Below are positions 38,625-51,630 of a stretch of 64,000 nucleotides of DNA, in pieces. The notes beneath the pieces were generated by a model that was given only the letters and a program-made list of their open reading frames with translations, made no database searches and was not told the origin of the DNA. This DNA comes from Crambe crambe (Eukaryota; Porifera; Demospongiae; Poecilosclerida; Crambeidae): contig OZ004583.1 in NCBI GenBank assembly GCA_963924555.1, positions 9,128,582 through 9,192,581 of the forward strand. The letters are read 5' to 3'. The number at the start of each line of letters is the position of its first letter. Within the stretch, counting starts at the first letter, position 1. The position numbers and the translations under genes are program-made.

Positions 38625-41600
38625 CCTACCTGGGTGTGTCGGAGGCCTTGGGAGCAGGAATGGTACGATGGGTTTTCCTGATGATGAGAGCATTGTGCTG
38701 AGTGGCCATGACCAATGCATTCCTATGAACCACTTCACTGTGCAGTGTCGCTTTCAAACACTCCATACCACTCCCCATCAATATCTATGTAGTAAACAAC
38801 ATCTCTTCATTCAACTAACATGTAGCAAAATTGTCACCAAGATATGAAAGGGGTTTCCCCTTCAAAGTAAAACTTTCGTGGTATTGAAAACTGGAACGTG
38901 ATCCCTTGTTGTTGTTTTTTGTTGTTGTTTTTTGTTGTTTTTTTGTTGTTGTTTTGTTTTGTTTTCCACTATACTAAAGTCTCACTTGATCTTTTAATCA
39001 TTCACTATAATAATCTGCTCTAACTTTCTTAATTCTTGACCAAATTAATACCAGCAGAGAGCCAATCACCCACTCTATGAACTGGTTTTTGAAATTTGAA
39101 ATTTGGTTAAAAATTAAGAAAGTTATAATAAACTTTTAATGTTCTGATCACCTTTTGTATGCTATCTCGGGTTTTGAAGCTGAAGACTCCCACATCTTTC
39201 TCATCCAACTCCTGCACAGCCAGCCTCAAGTTTACAGGGGTATAGCGGTCCAATCTGGGGTTCACTCCACGAGATTCCTCTCGGGCGTGTGTGATGAAGT
39301 AGTCCAAATCTTTATCTGTTGGCAGGCGGACAGACATGTTGAAGGCAGTGCAGCGGAGGTGGGCATGGCATTCCTCAGCACTGAGGACACGCAACTGGTT
39401 CTTGTAGACATGAGTAAGAAATTCTGTTTCAGAGCAAGTGATGATAAGATGATGACGTAGAGACATTAGCTGTTCAAAGGAAGGAAAACAAAGAGATCAG
39501 CAGAGCCAATATCCATACAATTTCACACACAAAGATGAAAATATTGTTATAGCCATGAAGTGAACCATTCCCCATATAGGTTTATTAATAAATGATGGTA
39601 AAAAGATATCTCTATAGTCCACGAATATAATTCAGTGTTCTCCCCAGCATAGGAGCCCACTGTACCTTCAAGTACATCTTCCCTTTGATGTGGTCAATAG
39701 AATGCTGACCACAAATACTGTCACTAATACTGATACCTGTAGGATGTCAGTCCATGTTCTGACAAGGTTTGACTTTACTTCAGCAGGGTTGCGCGTTCCA
39801 CTATCCATAGTCCTAGCAATCACATGTGACTGGCACAGATCCACTATCACTGTTGGATCCTCAACACAATCATCCCGAAACACCTGGACAGCAATGAGAC
39901 ACACAGATGGGATGAATTGGGAGATGATGAAGATACAGGAAGGGATATGGTTATCACATGGGTAGATGGGGAATTATACAGTGCAAACCTGTTTGTTGAC
40001 TTCAGGAGAATAGGAAGAGCCAATTTTAGGTCTTGTTTCCCACTCCACCAATGCCAGTTCCAGCAGCTTGCACTGGAGGGTCACCACATCAGCTGGGGTG
40101 TATGTGTTCAAGTTGGTACACTGCAATGAATGAGGTTGTGTGCGAGAGAGAGAGAGAGCGAGGAGGGAACAGGGAAAGGAAAAAAAGGAGGATTTTAATG
40201 ACGCTTACTAACTTTTAATTCCTCACAATTTCTGACATGGTCCAGCGTATGGCCCCTGGAATATTCCCCAGGACACACAGACTCTCAGAGAATTCCATGA
40301 GGTAGGAGTGGACATATAGAGGTCTGTCCCCCGTCAGAGAAACCAGCTGCTCCGAAATGAGGGGGAGGGGCAGTCCAAATGGCAACTTTGAGGTGTCCAA
40401 GTTGGGTTTCATGGGATCATCAGGCAGACCTATAGTAATATAAGAAGAGTTTCATGCCTACCAATGTAGTGTGTGTTATCCATTTGCATTCACCTTGCCC
40501 CTTGATCATTCACTATAACTGAAATAACTTTCTCATTCTTGACCAAATTTCTAGTTTAATGCATCAACAGAGAGCTGATTATCCACTCTCTCTGCTGGTG
40601 TTTGAAATTTGAAATTAAATTTTAGTAGCAGTTATAGTGAATGATCAAAGTGCCAGGTGAATGAAAAGTTTTAAGAGCTTGACTCACTGTGATTGCAGAC
40701 TAGTTTGTTATAGTCTCTCTCCTCCTGCATCTGGGAGTTGATGATGGAGAGGAGGAGCTGACTCAGCAGATCCAGACAACAGACCTCTTTGTTGTAGGTG
40801 TCGGTGAAGTAGAGTGCTTCAGTGTCGTAGCGAGGACGTGACTTGATGATGGTGATGACAGCTTGATGGAGGTTGGCTCGCTGGGAAGAATGAAGAGTGT
40901 GTTGGTAGGCCTCCAGGTAGCAGTTGAGCACCTTGAAGAAAGCCAGAGGGGGGAAGGGGGAGGAAAGAGGGAGGAGGGGAGGGAGGGGGGAGGAGGGGAA
41001 GGGAGGGGGAGGGGAGGAGGGGAAGAGATGGGGAGGGGAGGAGAGGAAGGGAGGGGGAGGGGAGGGAAGGGGGAGGAGGGGGAGGGGAGGAGAGGAAGGG
41101 AGAGGGAGGGGAGGGAAGGGGGAGGAGGGGGAGGGGAGGAGAGGAAGGGAGGGGAAGGGGGAGGAGGGAAGGGAGGGGGGGAGGAGAGGAAGGGAGGGGA
41201 AGGGGGAGGAGGGAAGGGAGGGGGGGAGGAGAGGAAGGGAGGGAAGGGGGAGGAAGGGAGGTGAGGGGGAAATTGGAAGGAGGAGGAGAGGAACAGAAGG
41301 AGAAGAAATGTACATTTTTTTAATATACAGAGAGATCAACCCTTTACCTTGATTTTGGTCTGCAAATAGCGAGCTTCAGAGGTCCAAAGGTCAAGGAGTA
41401 TAGCAAATCTGTCAACATGGAACTGGGAGAGTTGTTTTAATTCTTCTCCTTCCTGTTCGTCCTCCTCATCCCCAACTATATCACCACTAATACCACCACA
41501 TTCTTCACCATCATTATGCTCCTCTCCCGACAACCATTTCCTGCCAAACAAACAAACAATAAATAAACAAACAAACAAACAATAAACAACAACAACACAA

Positions 41601-44600
41601 CTGCTAGATATAGGGAGAATTATTGCACACACTTGTTTTTAAGTGCATTCCTGCGTAAGTAGTAGCTTGCGACTGTGAGGAGTTCCTCTTCCAGCGTGTT
41701 CAGGTCCTCGAGTGCCGTGTCGTACATGATCTCAGTCCCTCTCTGGTCCCACACACGCACACTCCCGTCCATTTCAAATTCATAGAAATCGTCATGGTTC
41801 TCCACTTCCATGTAATTCATGAATTCCATTTCATTAATCCTGAAGTTAAGAGGACAAATCTCCCAACAAAGGACAATCTAAAAGTACCTATACTCTATAC
41901 AAAATAACCTTTAAAAGAGGACACTATGTCAGCCCCATGGCTAACTAGTGAGTAACCTTGTTCCCAGGCCTATTTTTTAAATATTGAGCCTAGGAACGAG
42001 GCTAACTGAAAATATGCAGAATGTGGTAAATAGTTTGTTAGATTTCAATAGCTGTTGCAGCCCCAAGTGTGTCCATGTTTCATTGTAAGGGTGTACTTAT
42101 TCCAACTCACTTGAAGTCAGCTGGAGTCTGGAAGAGGTGGCTGTGATCAAGGAGGCCACTTGACCTATTTGACTTTTGTTTGCTGTCATGTTGCAGGGAG
42201 AGACCTGCTGTGTTGATGGTGAGGGTCCGCTCAACTGAACGAAAGTAGTTGAGAATACTCCGGCACTGGAATGTAACCACAGTGAAAATAAGTAAAAGGG
42301 TATATGAATTATGATGTTGGTACCACGGTATGGTAAAGGGTAGGAAATTAGCTGACTATTAGGTAAAGGGTCGATAAAAACAAAACGCGCTCTGAGTATA
42401 TTGGGTAAAGGGTCTACAGAATTTAAAAATAACCATGGGTAAAGGGTTTCAGTGTGATGGGCTGCACTCACCTTTGCTTGCAAGTCTCTTATTTTGAGGT
42501 GCCTGAGGAGGATGAAGCCCATGAAGCTATCTTTAGGGACTTTGTGTGCCTTTGCACTGACTTTCCTTCCTCCTTTACTGCTGATCACCTTCAAGGCCTC
42601 GCTCATGGCCAGCTCCGAGGAGGACTCACTGTCACCAACTTTCTCCTCAGTAATAGGGCTATGGTTAATAATTAAAGGAGCAATCTTGTCATATTGCTAT
42701 CACCAGTATTGACACAGGTTTGATTAAAGGGGCAATCTCATCATAGTTATCACCAGTATTGAACACAGGTTAATGATTAAAGGGACAATCTTATTGGTAT
42801 TGACATACTTTCTGCTGTCTATGCCTGAGTAGATGCACTTCCATACCAACAAGGTGTCATGGGGTGTCTTGTGGGAGGTGACAGAGAGGGCATTGAGGGG
42901 GGAGGGGTGGCGGACCATCACAGAGTGTTGCCTCAGGGCATACTCCACACGCTGGAGCTGGTGCAGGTGAGTGCACTGGGACTTCAATAGGAGCAGCTGT
43001 GGATGGGGGAGGTAGGGGGGAGGGGCAGGAGGGGGAAGGTGGGAGGGGTGGGGAGGAAGGAGGGTATAATTTCACTTGTAGCATGCAGTGGAGGGAGTTT
43101 CTTACAGGGTCTATCTTGGGGACCTCTTGTCTGATTCGACTGATTGCCTTGATCTGGACTGGGTCGGGAATTGCCTGCACTGGAACAAAAGGGATCCAGT
43201 TGGACGGTTTCTTGAAGACCAGTTTGGACCTGGCCTTCTTCCCATGGTCTTCAGAACCCTATAGAAATAAACCCCAATTGAGTATAGGTGACGGTTACTG
43301 AGACGTACTGACCTCAGGGGGTTTGTCGTAGGTGTGGAAGGTGGAACAAGTTTCCTGGTGTTGGAAGTGGGACTGGAACTTGTGTGTGACCTGGTAGCAA
43401 AACTGCTGCTCCTCTGCCACACCAGGAAAGGTAGTTGGCTGTTCGTATGTGTGTGTGTGTGTAAGAGTTACTTAAAAAGAGAAGAAGTGGGAGAATTGGA
43501 GCAGAGAGGAGGTTAAGGGAGAGCGGAAAAGATCTATGAAGAGTGGAAATTCTTCTATGAATTGCATTCTCCTTAAGACAGTATATGAAAGTACAATGGG
43601 AAGGATAAGTGTACATGACATGATCAATTTTCTCTACAGGTAACTGGATCTGGAACATGCATTCATGCATGCGTGCAGTATGGATTCCCTACATCTCCAG
43701 GGACAGTGTACATGATAATAGACAGATAATATATGTACATGCATGTACACAATACATGCACTACTTAAAATTTCATTTCTTTAATGAGCCCGAGTTCGCC
43801 AAGTGTACTATTATTGGGCACCATAAAAGGATGAAGGTCTTCAGACAAGATGAAATACACCCACCACCTGCATTTCATCGCATTAGCTCTTCTTTAGCAC
43901 TCGATCCTCACCAGCAGAAAGATCCAGAAATACTGGTCAACACCAGAACCCTTACTAATTCCACAAGAAGGCCTGGTGTTAACACTTCTACCTAAGAAGG
44001 TAAAGGCCTCAACTTTACAACAAAAGCAGGTCTTTGTGATGGCTTAACTTGTACATGAACAAGGAAAGGCTTGACGTTTAGCACAATTTACCACATGCAA
44101 TCATCTCCTTGGTCTCATCCTCATAGCCAGTGCCATGCTGGTTAGCGGCTATGGACACTTCATATTCACTCTATCAACAGCTGAGGCAAGTTCCTCTGAA
44201 AATAGGATGCAGCAATAGAATTTCTCCAAAAGCAGTCAAGATACACACACACCTCTAAGATTTGAAGATCTCGGAAGAGAGAAACATTCTAGAAATGTCA
44301 ACGAGGCATGTGTACATGAGAGAAACCTGGAAGCTCAAAGACGTGGCAAGATTCTCAGAGGGTTCAGTTTGCCTAATAAGCAGTTAGTTCTTTATGCAGG
44401 AAATTAGGAAATTAGGATTATTCTTTTGTATTTATTACACTATTATACACTATGTATATTTATTACACTATTATAGCTCACATATTTGATGAAATGGATA
44501 GTCAGACTGAATGTCTTTATTTACATGTGGTCATATGCACAGTTAAAGCCTCATCACCACAGAACTCATATACAAGCCAGGCAGCAAGATCCATCAGCTT

Positions 44601-46189
44601 CACCTACATACTATATACCCCATGCATGCATGTGCATGCAGTTTACATGTAGCTCACTATGGACTATAATAGTTTGGACCTCTACATTCCATATGTAATG
44701 GTGTTCCACCACTTGTGTATCCATGGACTGTATATCAATGTGTCCATGTAATTAACCTGCTGATCCAGTTTGACTGACTTACCCCCACAATGTTGTATGC
44801 CTGCATGAGTTCCTGGAGTAGCCTTTTGTTCTTCCTCATGTCCGTCTGGTTTAGGGGGAGACACATCTCCCCCCTTGCCTCTGAAGGATCATCCCCTCCA
44901 GAGAGGTCAGCAGCGTCAACTCCCCCAGGGGTTGAGGGGACCCCACCAATGGAGGTGGGAGGCCGATGGGACTGGGTCATGATGGATATCATGGACTGCT
45001 TCGAATTCATCCATTTCTTAGTGTCAGAGATGTGCTATAGATGCAAGTTAATAAGTCACTACATGCAATGGCAGAAAAAATCACTAAACATGGATCACTA
45101 AACATGGATCGTGCATGCCTTCATCTATCTCTAATTATTATATGGAGAACCTTGTTGGCCCAGCTAGCTAGTTACCTTGCTTTGGGGTAGGGCCTTGGGA
45201 TCAGCCGAGTCTCGCTTGTCCTTGGGGGGAGGAGAAGGATGGATGGCTCTGGCAAATGTAGCCTCATGTAGCAATGGAAACCACTGAAGAGACTGCAATC
45301 CAATACATCATGAAACTTATATGTGTGCATGTATGTACATGCATGCATGTACTGTGATGCATGCATGTACTGTGTGTGCATGCATGTACATGTACTGTGT
45401 ATGCATGTACATGTACTCATTATATGTGTGCATGTATGTACATGTATGCATGTACTGTATATGCATGCATGTACTGTGTGTGCATGCATGTACATGTACT
45501 GTGTATGCATGTACATGTACATGTACTCATGTACTCACAGATGTGAAAGCAGTTGCCTTTTTGATGGTATGTTGATGGAAGATGAGCCAACGTAGAAACA
45601 CGTAAACATCTTCAGATTCGATGAGTGAACTTGCAGGGACGGCACTGGTTGGAAGCTTCTTGACCAATAGCTGGTCACATGACACAGAGAGACGTTTGCT
45701 ACGGTTCAGTGTGTCATTGTACTCCAGTAATACATACCTGCTCAAGGACACCAGTACATTATGTGAATGCAATCACAAAAACTTTTAATTAATGGAAGAG
45801 GGACTGTTATTCAGTAGCTCTCTCTATTTTAAAGGTGATCTCCATTAATTTTTGATGAGGGGTGATTCCATTTCAGTGGGTTGGAATAGAGGACTTCTAC
45901 TGTGTGTGGTTAAGTGTTTACCCTCTATGCTATCTGAGACTCCGACTCACTCGATTCTCTTCTTGAATTTCTCAATGAGTGCTTCAGTGAGCTTTGGTCG
46001 CCCGATGGAAAACCGCGCCCATCGAAGCAGAAGGATGTGCTTCAGCTGCACCAGTTGCTGCAGCCTGTCCAAGAAAAACTGGTGTAACAGGATCGGTAGG
46101 TTCTTGGAGGTGAATGTGGGCTTCAGACAGAGTTCCAACTCTTCTAACATGTAATGATATTGACAATGCAATGGCTTGGGACGAGGAAC
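35855..46189 (-). CDS. Large coiled-coil protein, central exon block (tentatively CCDC162-like)
   Basis: At least 25 minus-strand exons. Read precisely: 45951-46189, 45539-45737, 45176-45292, 44783-45034 and 35855-35942. Approximate: 43313-43435, 43107-43259, 42817-42997, 42470-42640, 42110-42268, 41635-41840, 41350-41540, 40687-40935, 40220-40432, 39995-40122, 39738-39885, 39150-39470, 38640-38787, 38398-38540, 37780-38205, 37590-37650, 37218-37360, 37010-37080, 36777-36890 and 36093-36478. Characteristic stretches: FFLDRLQQLVQLKHILLLRW, FLRWLIFHQHTIKKATAF, IKAISRIRQEVPKIDP, GFILLRHLKIRDLQAK, EVCCLDLLSQLLLSIINSQ, LHLRCTAFNMSV-like and GKTLMNLWYIPHFTEV. There is no catalytic domain. The first exon starts after an acceptor, so the gene continues upstream. 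CCDC162-like is from memory and tentative; a large coiled-coil cytoskeletal or ciliary role would fit but is unproven. Confidence 0.7.
36482..36725. repeat. Dispersed repeat with GACACATTTGGGACCC and AGATTGTCCTTTGTTGAGAG motifs
   Basis: The same motifs recur at 41835-41925 (reverse orientation) and, in diverged form, in the hairpin element at 55701-55817. Probably a non-autonomous DNA element in an intron of the coiled-coil gene. Confidence 0.55.
37378..37487. repeat. Minisatellite, about 24-bp unit, 5 copies
   Basis: The unit TCTAATGTCATGGTGATGGA repeats with variation in an intron of the coiled-coil gene. Confidence 0.9.
38581..38620. repeat. (CT)n microsatellite
   Basis: About 20 CT dinucleotides, in an intron. 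Confidence 0.97.
38997..39130. mobile_element. MITE copy (TGATCATTCACTATAAC family), diverged
   Basis: It contains ATCATTCACTATAA, CTTTCTTAATTCTTGACCAA and, at the other end, AAATTAAGAAAGTTATAATA, giving an imperfect hairpin. The left end is disrupted relative to the copy at 40503-40647. It abuts the coiled-coil gene exon ending near 39150. Confidence 0.65.
40503..40647. mobile_element. 145-bp MITE with about 20-bp terminal inverted repeats
   Basis: The left end TGATCATTCACTATAACTG is mirrored exactly by the right end CAGTTATAGTGAATGATCA. It is the best-preserved of three copies in the window. It lies in an intron of the coiled-coil gene. Confidence 0.88.
40945..41300. repeat. 350-bp purine-only (GGAGGGGAAGG) tract
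   Basis: Almost uninterrupted A/G on the plus strand, in irregular units of GGAGGGGAGGAGAGGAAGGG type. It lies in an intron of the coiled-coil gene, which is transcribed from the other strand, so the RNA would be pyrimidine-only here. Confidence 0.95.
41835..41925. repeat. Fragment of the GTCCTTTGTTG dispersed repeat
   Basis: It contains CAACAAAGGACAATCTAAAA and AGAGGACA motifs, the reverse complement of the repeat at 36482-36725. Intronic. Confidence 0.5.
45310..45540. repeat. Cryptic (ATGCATGTACATG)n repeat
   Basis: Alternating purine-pyrimidine sequence rich in GCATGC and GTACATG, self-complementary, so open frames appear on both strands. It borders an exon at 45539. Confidence 0.9.
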
Positions 46190-47990
46190 CTGGAACAGAG
46201 AATGGGAATCAAATCATAGGAATGAAGAACAGATTTAGGTCAGAGGAATGTATAGCTAGGTCAAAGTTCACAATAAAAAAAAATTATTAATTTGGATGAG
46301 TAATAGAAAGAGTCATGGCCCCAATCTACAGCTGTAGTGCATATTTTAGTGGTGTGGTGAGCTTTTGTTGACGATTGGTTTTTGATAGCTAGAGGAGTCT
46401 AGTTGACTGGGATCCAAACCTTTGGAGCTTCCATTGGCATAACTGTGGCTTGATTGGATTTCTCATGGCCAGGAGGCCAAGGTACACGTCATAACTCATG
46501 CTCCAAATCGAAAAATAAACTCAAATACAGTGTGAGTTTGCATAAGTGGATCCAATGATTCCAAATAACAGAATTAGATTAAATCATTAAGCGTCCGTGT
46601 AGTGTAAACTCTCTTTCTTGAATTATAGCCTATTTTCATGAAACAACGTTAAGTGGTTGCTTTTCACTGCGGTTGGATAATGTATTGTACAACACGACTA
46701 AATAGGCAAACAAATTCTAAGTGAGCGTGAACCTGGGTTAATCTGAGCTACTGATGCCAAATAAATCAAGTGCATTAAGCCAGTAAATATCCATCTTCTT
46801 TCAATGATGTCATATGACAGAGCCAAATAGGCAAATAAGAGTTAAATGAGCGTGAGCTTGCCTTAACTGGAAGATGCGATGCCAAAATAAAAGAATCACA
46901 TATTAAATCTTAGTCAATAAGTTTAAACATCCCATTTTCAAGAAGAATTAAGACATCACACTATTCGGACTCATTAATAATATCAGTTCCTACAGTGGTG
47001 GCTGAGTTTTGGTATCAATACTGTTGCTTATTGCAGGTTCATGCTTCTGTTTGCCCATGTGCTGAGTTATATGTCACCGAAAGGGATTCTTCAAGGAGAA
47101 AGTAACAATTAATGACATAGACTGTCACTCAAACTGTCCATCTAGACACCCTTTTCCGTGACAACAATGAAATACTCCCTCCTAAAAATCTAATTGAGTA
47201 ATGCCTTTCTGTGACATCACACAGCACATCCAAATAGGCAAACAGACAATAAGTGAGCGTGAGTCTGTCAAACATTTGATGCCAAACAAAGGAAGCAACA
47301 TTCAGCCACTAAGTGTCCCTGCAGGTTACACTGTCTGATCTCTCCAATACAAACACACACTAATACAATATGCCAATTCTCCGATATATCATTTCCACCC
47401 ACAATTAATTGAGCAATTGGAGCATCACCAACAGAATTGACAAAAATACCAGCAACAAGCAGCTCTGGAATAATTGTTATTGTGTTGTTGTTGTTGTTGT
47501 TGTTGTTGTCATTGTTGTTGTTTTTTATAAACTCAGGTACAAAATCATTATGTAAAGATTTGATGCAAACTGGATGTGTAATATTCGGTGCTTGGGAATA
47601 TGATATTCTGTACATTGCAGTTGGAGACTTAAAGGAGCTGGTGATTACACAACTCATTGACGACTTATGGTTTCTGTTTGAAGACTGCAATATCTCATGA
47701 TCGAATCAGTTCACTTATACCACAAGCAGACGCTAGCCCGCTAAACAAGGCACACCGCTCAGGAAAACAAGGTCCTAATACCTCCTCTGAGATATTAACA
47801 CATGAATTCTTTCTCAACGTAAGGATGCCTGGTGTGTGCATACATGCATGTACACCTACATGTATACACATGTACTCCTACATGTGAAACTCTACGAGAT
47901 ATGGAAGTGTTGTGAGTCGCCTCCATTTAAGATCACTCTTAACTAGAAACTTCAAACACGGACCTTTATGGGAGCATTCTTAGGATAGTT

Positions 47991-48127
47991 TCCTCAGTAT
48001 ATTAAAGGGATTTCCTCAGTATATTAAAGGGATTCCTCAGTATATTAAAGGGATGCCTCAGTATATTAAAGGGATTTCCTCAGTATATTAAAGGGATTCC
48101 TCGGTATATTAAAGGGATTTCCTCAAT
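47991..48127. repeat. Minisatellite, 21-22-bp unit, 6 copies
   Basis: The unit CCTCAGTATATTAAAGGGAT plus one or two bases repeats six times almost perfectly. Confidence 0.95.
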
Positions 48128-50347
48128 CAACTCAATGTACTAGGAGAAAAGTCGTCATAAAAAGATAATTACAAGGGACATACCCAAAGGCCACAATGTA
48201 CTGGAATCTTAATAATTACAAGGGACATCCTCAGTTATCATAAACCACAACAAGCGACATGCTTAGAGTGTTTGTCCTTACTGGGTTGTGGGCAATATAA
48301 GCTGACATGGTGCAAGGTTGTGTCAATAATAGGTAGCTGTGTTGATATGGTGGGATCAAGTCAAGTGTACTCGCTGAAAGTTAGTGGATGAAATCGAGTG
48401 AAACTGTCCAATTCTACCAGTGGGACTAAACTGGCATGACGTTGGAAGCTGAATATGGAGTTGGCTTTGCCCTGAACTTGAATGGAGATGGAAGTTATAG
48501 CAGTTTATAAAGTTGGTTAGACCGAATAGTACTGTTTCACTTCCCATACCTGTTATAATGGGCTATTGGATTTGTGTACAATGGAACTAAGAACACAATA
48601 CCTGGCACTTTCCAAAGTAAATGGATGATCAAAAGGCATGCTATTAATTCTAGAGGTATCTGAGCTTAGTACCTGAAGATACAGTTGTTTTTTTTTCATT
48701 CAATGAATAATGACGATAAAAGCACTCTTTATTATGAATTCCATCTACTTCCTTCAAAGGGAGATTTGAAAACAATGACGTGCCACACGTCAAAACTTGA
48801 AGTCTGAAAATGAAATAGTTATTGATTGAAGTGCGTAGTAATGGAAGAATGATAGAATTGCATAACTTGGCCATGTTTTGGTAGAGAAATTGGCAGGCAT
48901 TGCGTACTGACAGGCACATAGAACGTATAGGCACGTAGAATGTTTATTCTAACCTCAGTGCACTCTGCCCTATCTTTACTAGTTGATTGTGACTTCATAA
49001 CACATCAAAGCCAAAGAATTACATTAAATTCTCTGTAAGACTAAATGTCCACACTTTCTCCAAATCACAAATATCGATGCCTGGAGTGAATCCACACACT
49101 AGCGCTAACAGCTAGGGTTTCTTCAGTAGCCAGCATGCAGGCCATCATGCAGTGATTTCACAAGAGCTGGTACAATTAGAAGCTTCATAAGGACATAACA
49201 AAATCCGACCTCTCTTTATCTTCAGTGGCCTCTCATGTAAGTACATGTCAATATACAGCAACGACTTCGCTGAATCTAGGCAACACAAAAACATCAAGTT
49301 CCAGTCTCTATATTATATCACTCACTATATTAGTACAATACATGCTATGATGCATCATGGAGCAGTGTATTTCAATCACTTCACTTTCCAGAGTGAGACG
49401 ACATGTGCAGAGACTGCAAATGTACATGGGGTTATGATTGCTCTAGTTCTTAAGTTGATGATTAGATAATCCACTCCTATTGTGGCCATTGTGAGTGTGG
49501 CACACTTTATCACACATGTGTAACTTTGTTTCTTCAGTAGATGCCTGAAAATTGGATATTGTCAAGTGAACAGCATTCTACATGGATCATGCTGTGCTAC
49601 TGACCTCAGCTGAACATCATTTCTAGTGATGTTAAGAAACAGTGTGGAATCATGCAGGACCATCAAATGCTCTGTTTGCTCAAGACACTTGCTAAGGATC
49701 TGTTCTTAACTAACTGCTGGAAATGGTCATATCATGTATCAGGCTGTTTTTAAGGCATGCTTGAGTTTTGACCAGATGAGCATTACATGCATTTGAGTCA
49801 TTGATGTCCAACAGGCTACATATGCTACCTGTAGATTGGATTGGTCATGAAACTGCTGAAAGTGAGGGATAGAAGGGGCAGGGTTTAATTTGACTGGTGT
49901 CCTCTGCAGTGCAGAAATCCACTGGATTCATCAGAGAAGGGAAGGAAAAGGAATGCTATACTGACTATGGCTCCTTCAGATTATGACTCTCAAGGAGCCA
50001 ACAAAGTGTCTACCAAGTTTCCTGGCTCTCGCTCCTGAAGCTAGCGAGTCTAAACTCTTGATAATGTTTACATGTAGGGCATGATGACTGTCTTAATCAC
50101 CTTATGTAATGGCCTATTGTACATGTAATGACTTTATTAAGTTATCTGATGTAATGACTCAAATTGTACTGACTCAAAATTGTAATGACCTGGTCTTGTT
50201 TGTATTTAGAGTAGCTCTTCCACCCACCCCCACCCACCAAAACACTACACACTAAAGTTACTAATTATAGGAGGGGAGGGAGGTACCCTGGGGCTCTCCA
50301 CATGTCAGCTCAGCAGGAAAAGGATGTCACGTAGCCCTAGAACACAC

Positions 50348-50350
<3 letters not shown>

Positions 50351-50421
<71 letters not shown>
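50351..50421. repeat. (CT)n microsatellite
   Basis: About 35 uninterrupted CT dinucleotides. Confidence 0.97.
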
Positions 50422-50423
<2 letters not shown>

Positions 50424-51289
50424 CTAGGCCAGATATCATATGATTCTAACATGTGTTACAACTGGTGATATTACTATGCTCTCTCTCAGCGTTACATACA
50501 TGTGTTACAGCTGGTGTTTCATGCATGCCGAGTATTAGTGGTATGGTGTTGTAATCAAGGGGGCGTTATAATCCAGCATCTATGGTATCTGAATAGTATA
50601 CCTGATTATGCCTAATCATCATGTTCCTGGGAAGTTCCCGGCAGTGACATGTGAGAGAAAGGGAATGCATAAAACAGAAGGGAACACTTTTCACAAAAAA
50701 ACTACATCTTGTCCACAGCTGATATGAAGCATCTCATTAATGTTTAATCATATTCAAACAATTTAATAATTGATCATGCTTTCATTTTAAGCCATGAAAT
50801 ATGTACTAAGTTTTCTGTTTTTCTTTCAGCGTGATGAAAACACAGAGCCATTTTATGTCATGCATGCCACATTCACTAGACTTGGCTTCAGGATATAAGC
50901 AATTGAAGGAGAGATTAATCCTCTGTTGATAATGCTTGGAATTCTTCTGGCCAGTAAAAGGGAAGATCGAAGTGTCAACATTGGGCAGAGTAATCGACAA
51001 CATCATCAAGGACTCATTCATTGTACACTCCAATGTCCTCCTAATCCACCGAAGGTAAATAAGAATTTCCCGGCCATATGGCTGTGGTGAAGTGAAGCTC
51101 TTTAAAACACCACCAGCGAATTGGTAACCAATCACACAATTATTCCCTTCCAAGGTCTTCATTGAGGTTTAACTAGCATGTCTACTAACCCACTATTTAT
51201 TGCATAATTGCTCAGTCTTTGAAACTCAAATGGATGTTAACTAAATGGCAGGCTAAGTACCAGGATACATGCAAAAAAAAATTGCAAAT

Positions 51290-51630
51290 CATCTAGCTGC
51301 CGCTGAGTGGTAACACGCACCTGGTCAAGCCAGGATGTCTGTGCACTAAGCAGGCACTATGAGCCAGTGCTGGCAACCTCCTGGAGCCTGGGCTAGGATC
51401 TCGCAGGATCTCTTCTCAGCAAGTGGTGTGGGCACCCAAAGTCCCACCTGGACCACAATTGATATTGGAGAAATAGCCAGTTTGATTTGCACCCTGGAAA
51501 TTCCAGGTACCCATTTCAGCTGGGGATGGATAAACACAATATGTCACTGGTGGGACTCGAACTCACAGTCTCCCGCTTACAAGCCCAGAGTGCGACTCCA
51601 CACATACATACATACATACATACATACATA
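51290..51630 (-). repeat. tRNA-derived SINE candidate
   Basis: On the minus strand, about 51541-51595 reads like the 3' two thirds of a tRNA. An anticodon arm with loop CTTGTAA (UGU, threonine-like) is followed by GTGAGTTCGAGTCCCACC, which contains a B box (GTTCGAGTCC). The tRNA 5' part with the A box appears replaced by a (TACA)n run at 51600-51630. About 250 bp of unrelated body follows (towards 51290), as in SINEs. It is not a functional tRNA: the acceptor stem is not formed. Confidence 0.55.

Noticed and set aside
40671..41352. 200-codon Pro/Ser frame and complementary Gly/Glu frames
   Set aside because: The low-complexity purine tract is open in all frames by composition; only the ends overlap a real exon (40687-40935).
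47437..47700. Apparent membrane protein with a poly-Leu stretch
   Set aside because: The leucine run is a (GTT)n microsatellite and there is no other support.
51541..51600. A functional tRNA-Thr gene on the minus strand
   Set aside because: The acceptor and D arms are missing; only the anticodon and T arms are tRNA-like, fitting a SINE remnant.
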